Positions 6,555 through 7,340 of a stretch of 7,340 nucleotides of DNA are shown here, piece after piece (within the stretch, counting starts at the first letter, position 1; each line of letters starts with the position of its first letter). The stretch is from the NCBI GenBank assembly GCA_019418195.1, contig DYCJ01000125.1, positions 1 to 7,340 of the forward strand, in the 5' to 3' direction. The notes under the pieces are model-generated. The model was given only the letters and a program-made list of their open reading frames with translations, searched no databases and was not told the origin of the DNA. The stretch is from Clostridiales bacterium. GTDB taxonomy: Bacteria; Bacillota; Clostridia; Lachnospirales; Lachnospiraceae. Position numbers and translations under genes: made by a program.

Positions 6555-6598
6555 AGCAGTGCACAGCGGACAGGAGAAATCCGCGTGAATGTTTGTAA

Positions 6599-6623
6599 CA
6601 GTCCCTCCCTGCCGGACGGACTG
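6599..6623 (+). promoter_or_regulatory. Leader hairpin upstream of the potassium transporter
   Basis: CAGTCC (6599-6604) pairs with GGACTG (6618-6623). After one C-C mismatch, TCC (6606-6608) pairs with GGA (6614-6616), leaving a five-base loop. The stem ends 11 bases before the AGGAGG at 6635-6640. No run of T follows, so it is not an ordinary intrinsic terminator. It could shape access to the ribosome binding site or protect the leader. Confidence 0.45.
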
Positions 6624-6634
6624 CTGCATATATT

Positions 6635-6640
6635 AGGAGG
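6635..6640 (+). promoter_or_regulatory. Ribosome binding site that fixes the potassium transporter start
   Basis: A perfect AGGAGG lies five bases before ATG 6646. A second ATG at 6641 directly abuts the site and opens a frame that stops after 14 codons, so ATG 6646 is the real start. Confidence 0.85.
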
Positions 6641-6645
6641 ATGTT

Positions 6646-7340
6646 ATGGATAGACGGGAAAAAAGCCCCAGAAGAGTCAGACTGAATACAATGCAGATTG
6701 TAGCCCTGGGCTTTTTTGGAGTGATTTTTTTGGGCGGCGTAATCCTGTGGCTGCCAATCTGTAATCAGAAGCCCATCGAATTTATCGATGCGCTGTTTAC
6801 ATCCGTGACATCGGTCTGTGTGACCGGACTTGTCACAGTTGTACCTGCAGAACAGTATACCTTGTTCGGGCAGGTGGTAGTGATGATCCTCATCCAGATC
6901 GGAGGTCTGGGAGTGATCGCCTGTATGGCACTGTTTTTCCTTCTTTTAGGAAAAAAGATATCAATGAAGGGCAGGATCCTGATCCAGGAGGCTTATGGCC
7001 TGGACACTCTGTCGGGACTTGTGAAGTTTATTATACGCATTGTGAGAGGAACATTCATAGTAGAAGGAATCGGCGCAGTGCTTTTTTCATTTAAGTTTGT
7101 ACCGGAGTTCGGACTGGCGAAAGGAATCTGGTACGGTGTTTTCCACTCCATCTCAGGATTCTGTAATGCGGGAATCGATATTATCGGAGACAGCAGTTTT
7201 ATGAGATATGTAGATTCACCGCTGGTGAGCCTGACAACGATGTTCCTGATCGTGATGGGAGGTCTCGGATTTCCTGTATGGCATGATATCTTCGTGACAG
7301 CGAAAAAAGGAGCGGGGGAGAAAGGCGCGCGGAGAAGAAT
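6646..7340 (+). CDS. ktrB: KtrB/TrkH-type potassium channel subunit, N-terminal part (cut by window end)
   Basis: 231 codons are visible and the frame is still open at the window end. Products of this family are integral membrane K+ channels (some Na+-dependent) that work with a cytoplasmic nucleotide-binding TrkA/KtrA-type regulator; that partner is not in this window. The protein starts with a basic tail (DRREKSPRRVRL), then a membrane helix at about 16-36. The first pore loop is ALFTSVTSVCVTGLVTV (49-65), with filter VTGL at 59-62. A membrane segment follows at about 74-101 (VVVMILIQIGGLGVIACM). The second pore region is FHSISGFCNAGIDIIG (166-181), with filter CNAG at 173-176. A further helix FLIVMGGLGFPVWHDI (200-215) follows. 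Both visible filters keep the conserved glycine (G61, G176), and the NAG.D pattern favours KtrB over TrkH. Two of the four expected pore repeats lie beyond the window. The gene has its own promoter and leader, and so appears independent of the helicase operon. Confidence 0.9.
   Translation, partial: MDRREKSPRRVRLNTMQIVALGFFGVIFLGGVILWLPICNQKPIEFIDALFTSVTSVCVTGLVTVVPAEQYTLFGQVVVMILIQIGGLGVIACMALFFLLLGKKISMKGRILIQEAYGLDTLSGLVKFIIRIVRGTFIVEGIGAVLFSFKFVPEFGLAKGIWYGVFHSISGFCNAGIDIIGDSSFMRYVDSPLVSLTTMFLIVMGGLGFPVWHDIFVTAKKGAGEKGARRR

Noticed and set aside
6460..6645. c-di-AMP (ydaO-type) riboswitch or intrinsic terminator in the gap before the potassium transporter
   Set aside because: I see no conserved riboswitch core, and the only hairpin (6599-6623) lacks a following T-run and lies just before the ribosome binding site.
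1..7340. CRISPR array, tRNA, rRNA, insertion sequence or attachment site
   Set aside because: No spaced direct repeats, tRNA-like cloverleaf, transposase motifs or terminal inverted repeats were seen on reading through; the space is almost entirely filled by the listed genes.

Overview
The window reads like a chromosome segment of a Gram-positive Clostridia member, most likely a gut Lachnospiraceae. The support is strong AGGAGG/GGAGG ribosome binding sites, coding sequence of moderate GC, and protein families typical of that group. This assignment is an inference from style, not from a marker gene. All genes seen lie on the + strand.

Layout. (1) Bases 1-165 are the C-terminal end of an AAA-ATPase-like/PD-(D/E)XK (DUF1703-type) protein. 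(2) Bases 218-660 are the collapsed remnant of a large DEAD/DEAH helicase with a C-terminal DUF3427 domain. About 25 codons of its N-terminus, in one frame, are joined directly to about 120 codons of its C-terminus in another frame, and the helicase core is missing. (3) Bases 673-1068 encode an intact MutT-like Nudix pyrophosphohydrolase, 12 bases after the remnant. (4) Bases 1143-1370 encode a 75-residue CxxC protein of unknown function. (5) Bases 1424-4207 encode a 927-residue MrfA/YprA-type DEAD-box helicase with a DUF1998-like four-cysteine region and a long C-terminal extension. (6) Bases 4204-6459 encode a UvrD/PcrA-like SF1 helicase with a C-terminal Tudor-like domain. Its start overlaps the MrfA-like stop by four bases. 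(7) Bases 6460-6645 are an intergenic region with a good sigma-A-type promoter and a leader hairpin. (8) Bases 6646-7340 are the first 231 codons of a KtrB/TrkH-type potassium channel subunit, cut by the window end.

The left kilobase is AT-richer and holds accessory-type genes, one of them broken. From about 1140 onward the DNA is GC-richer and intact. The centre of interest is the translationally coupled pair of an MrfA-like SF2 helicase and a PcrA-like SF1 helicase. In Bacillus subtilis MrfA works with the exonuclease MrfB in mitomycin-damage repair, and here the partner position is taken by a PcrA-like motor. The likely theme is DNA repair or helicase-driven genome maintenance, with a nucleotide-pool Nudix enzyme nearby. 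The potassium transporter has its own promoter and looks like a separate transcription unit.
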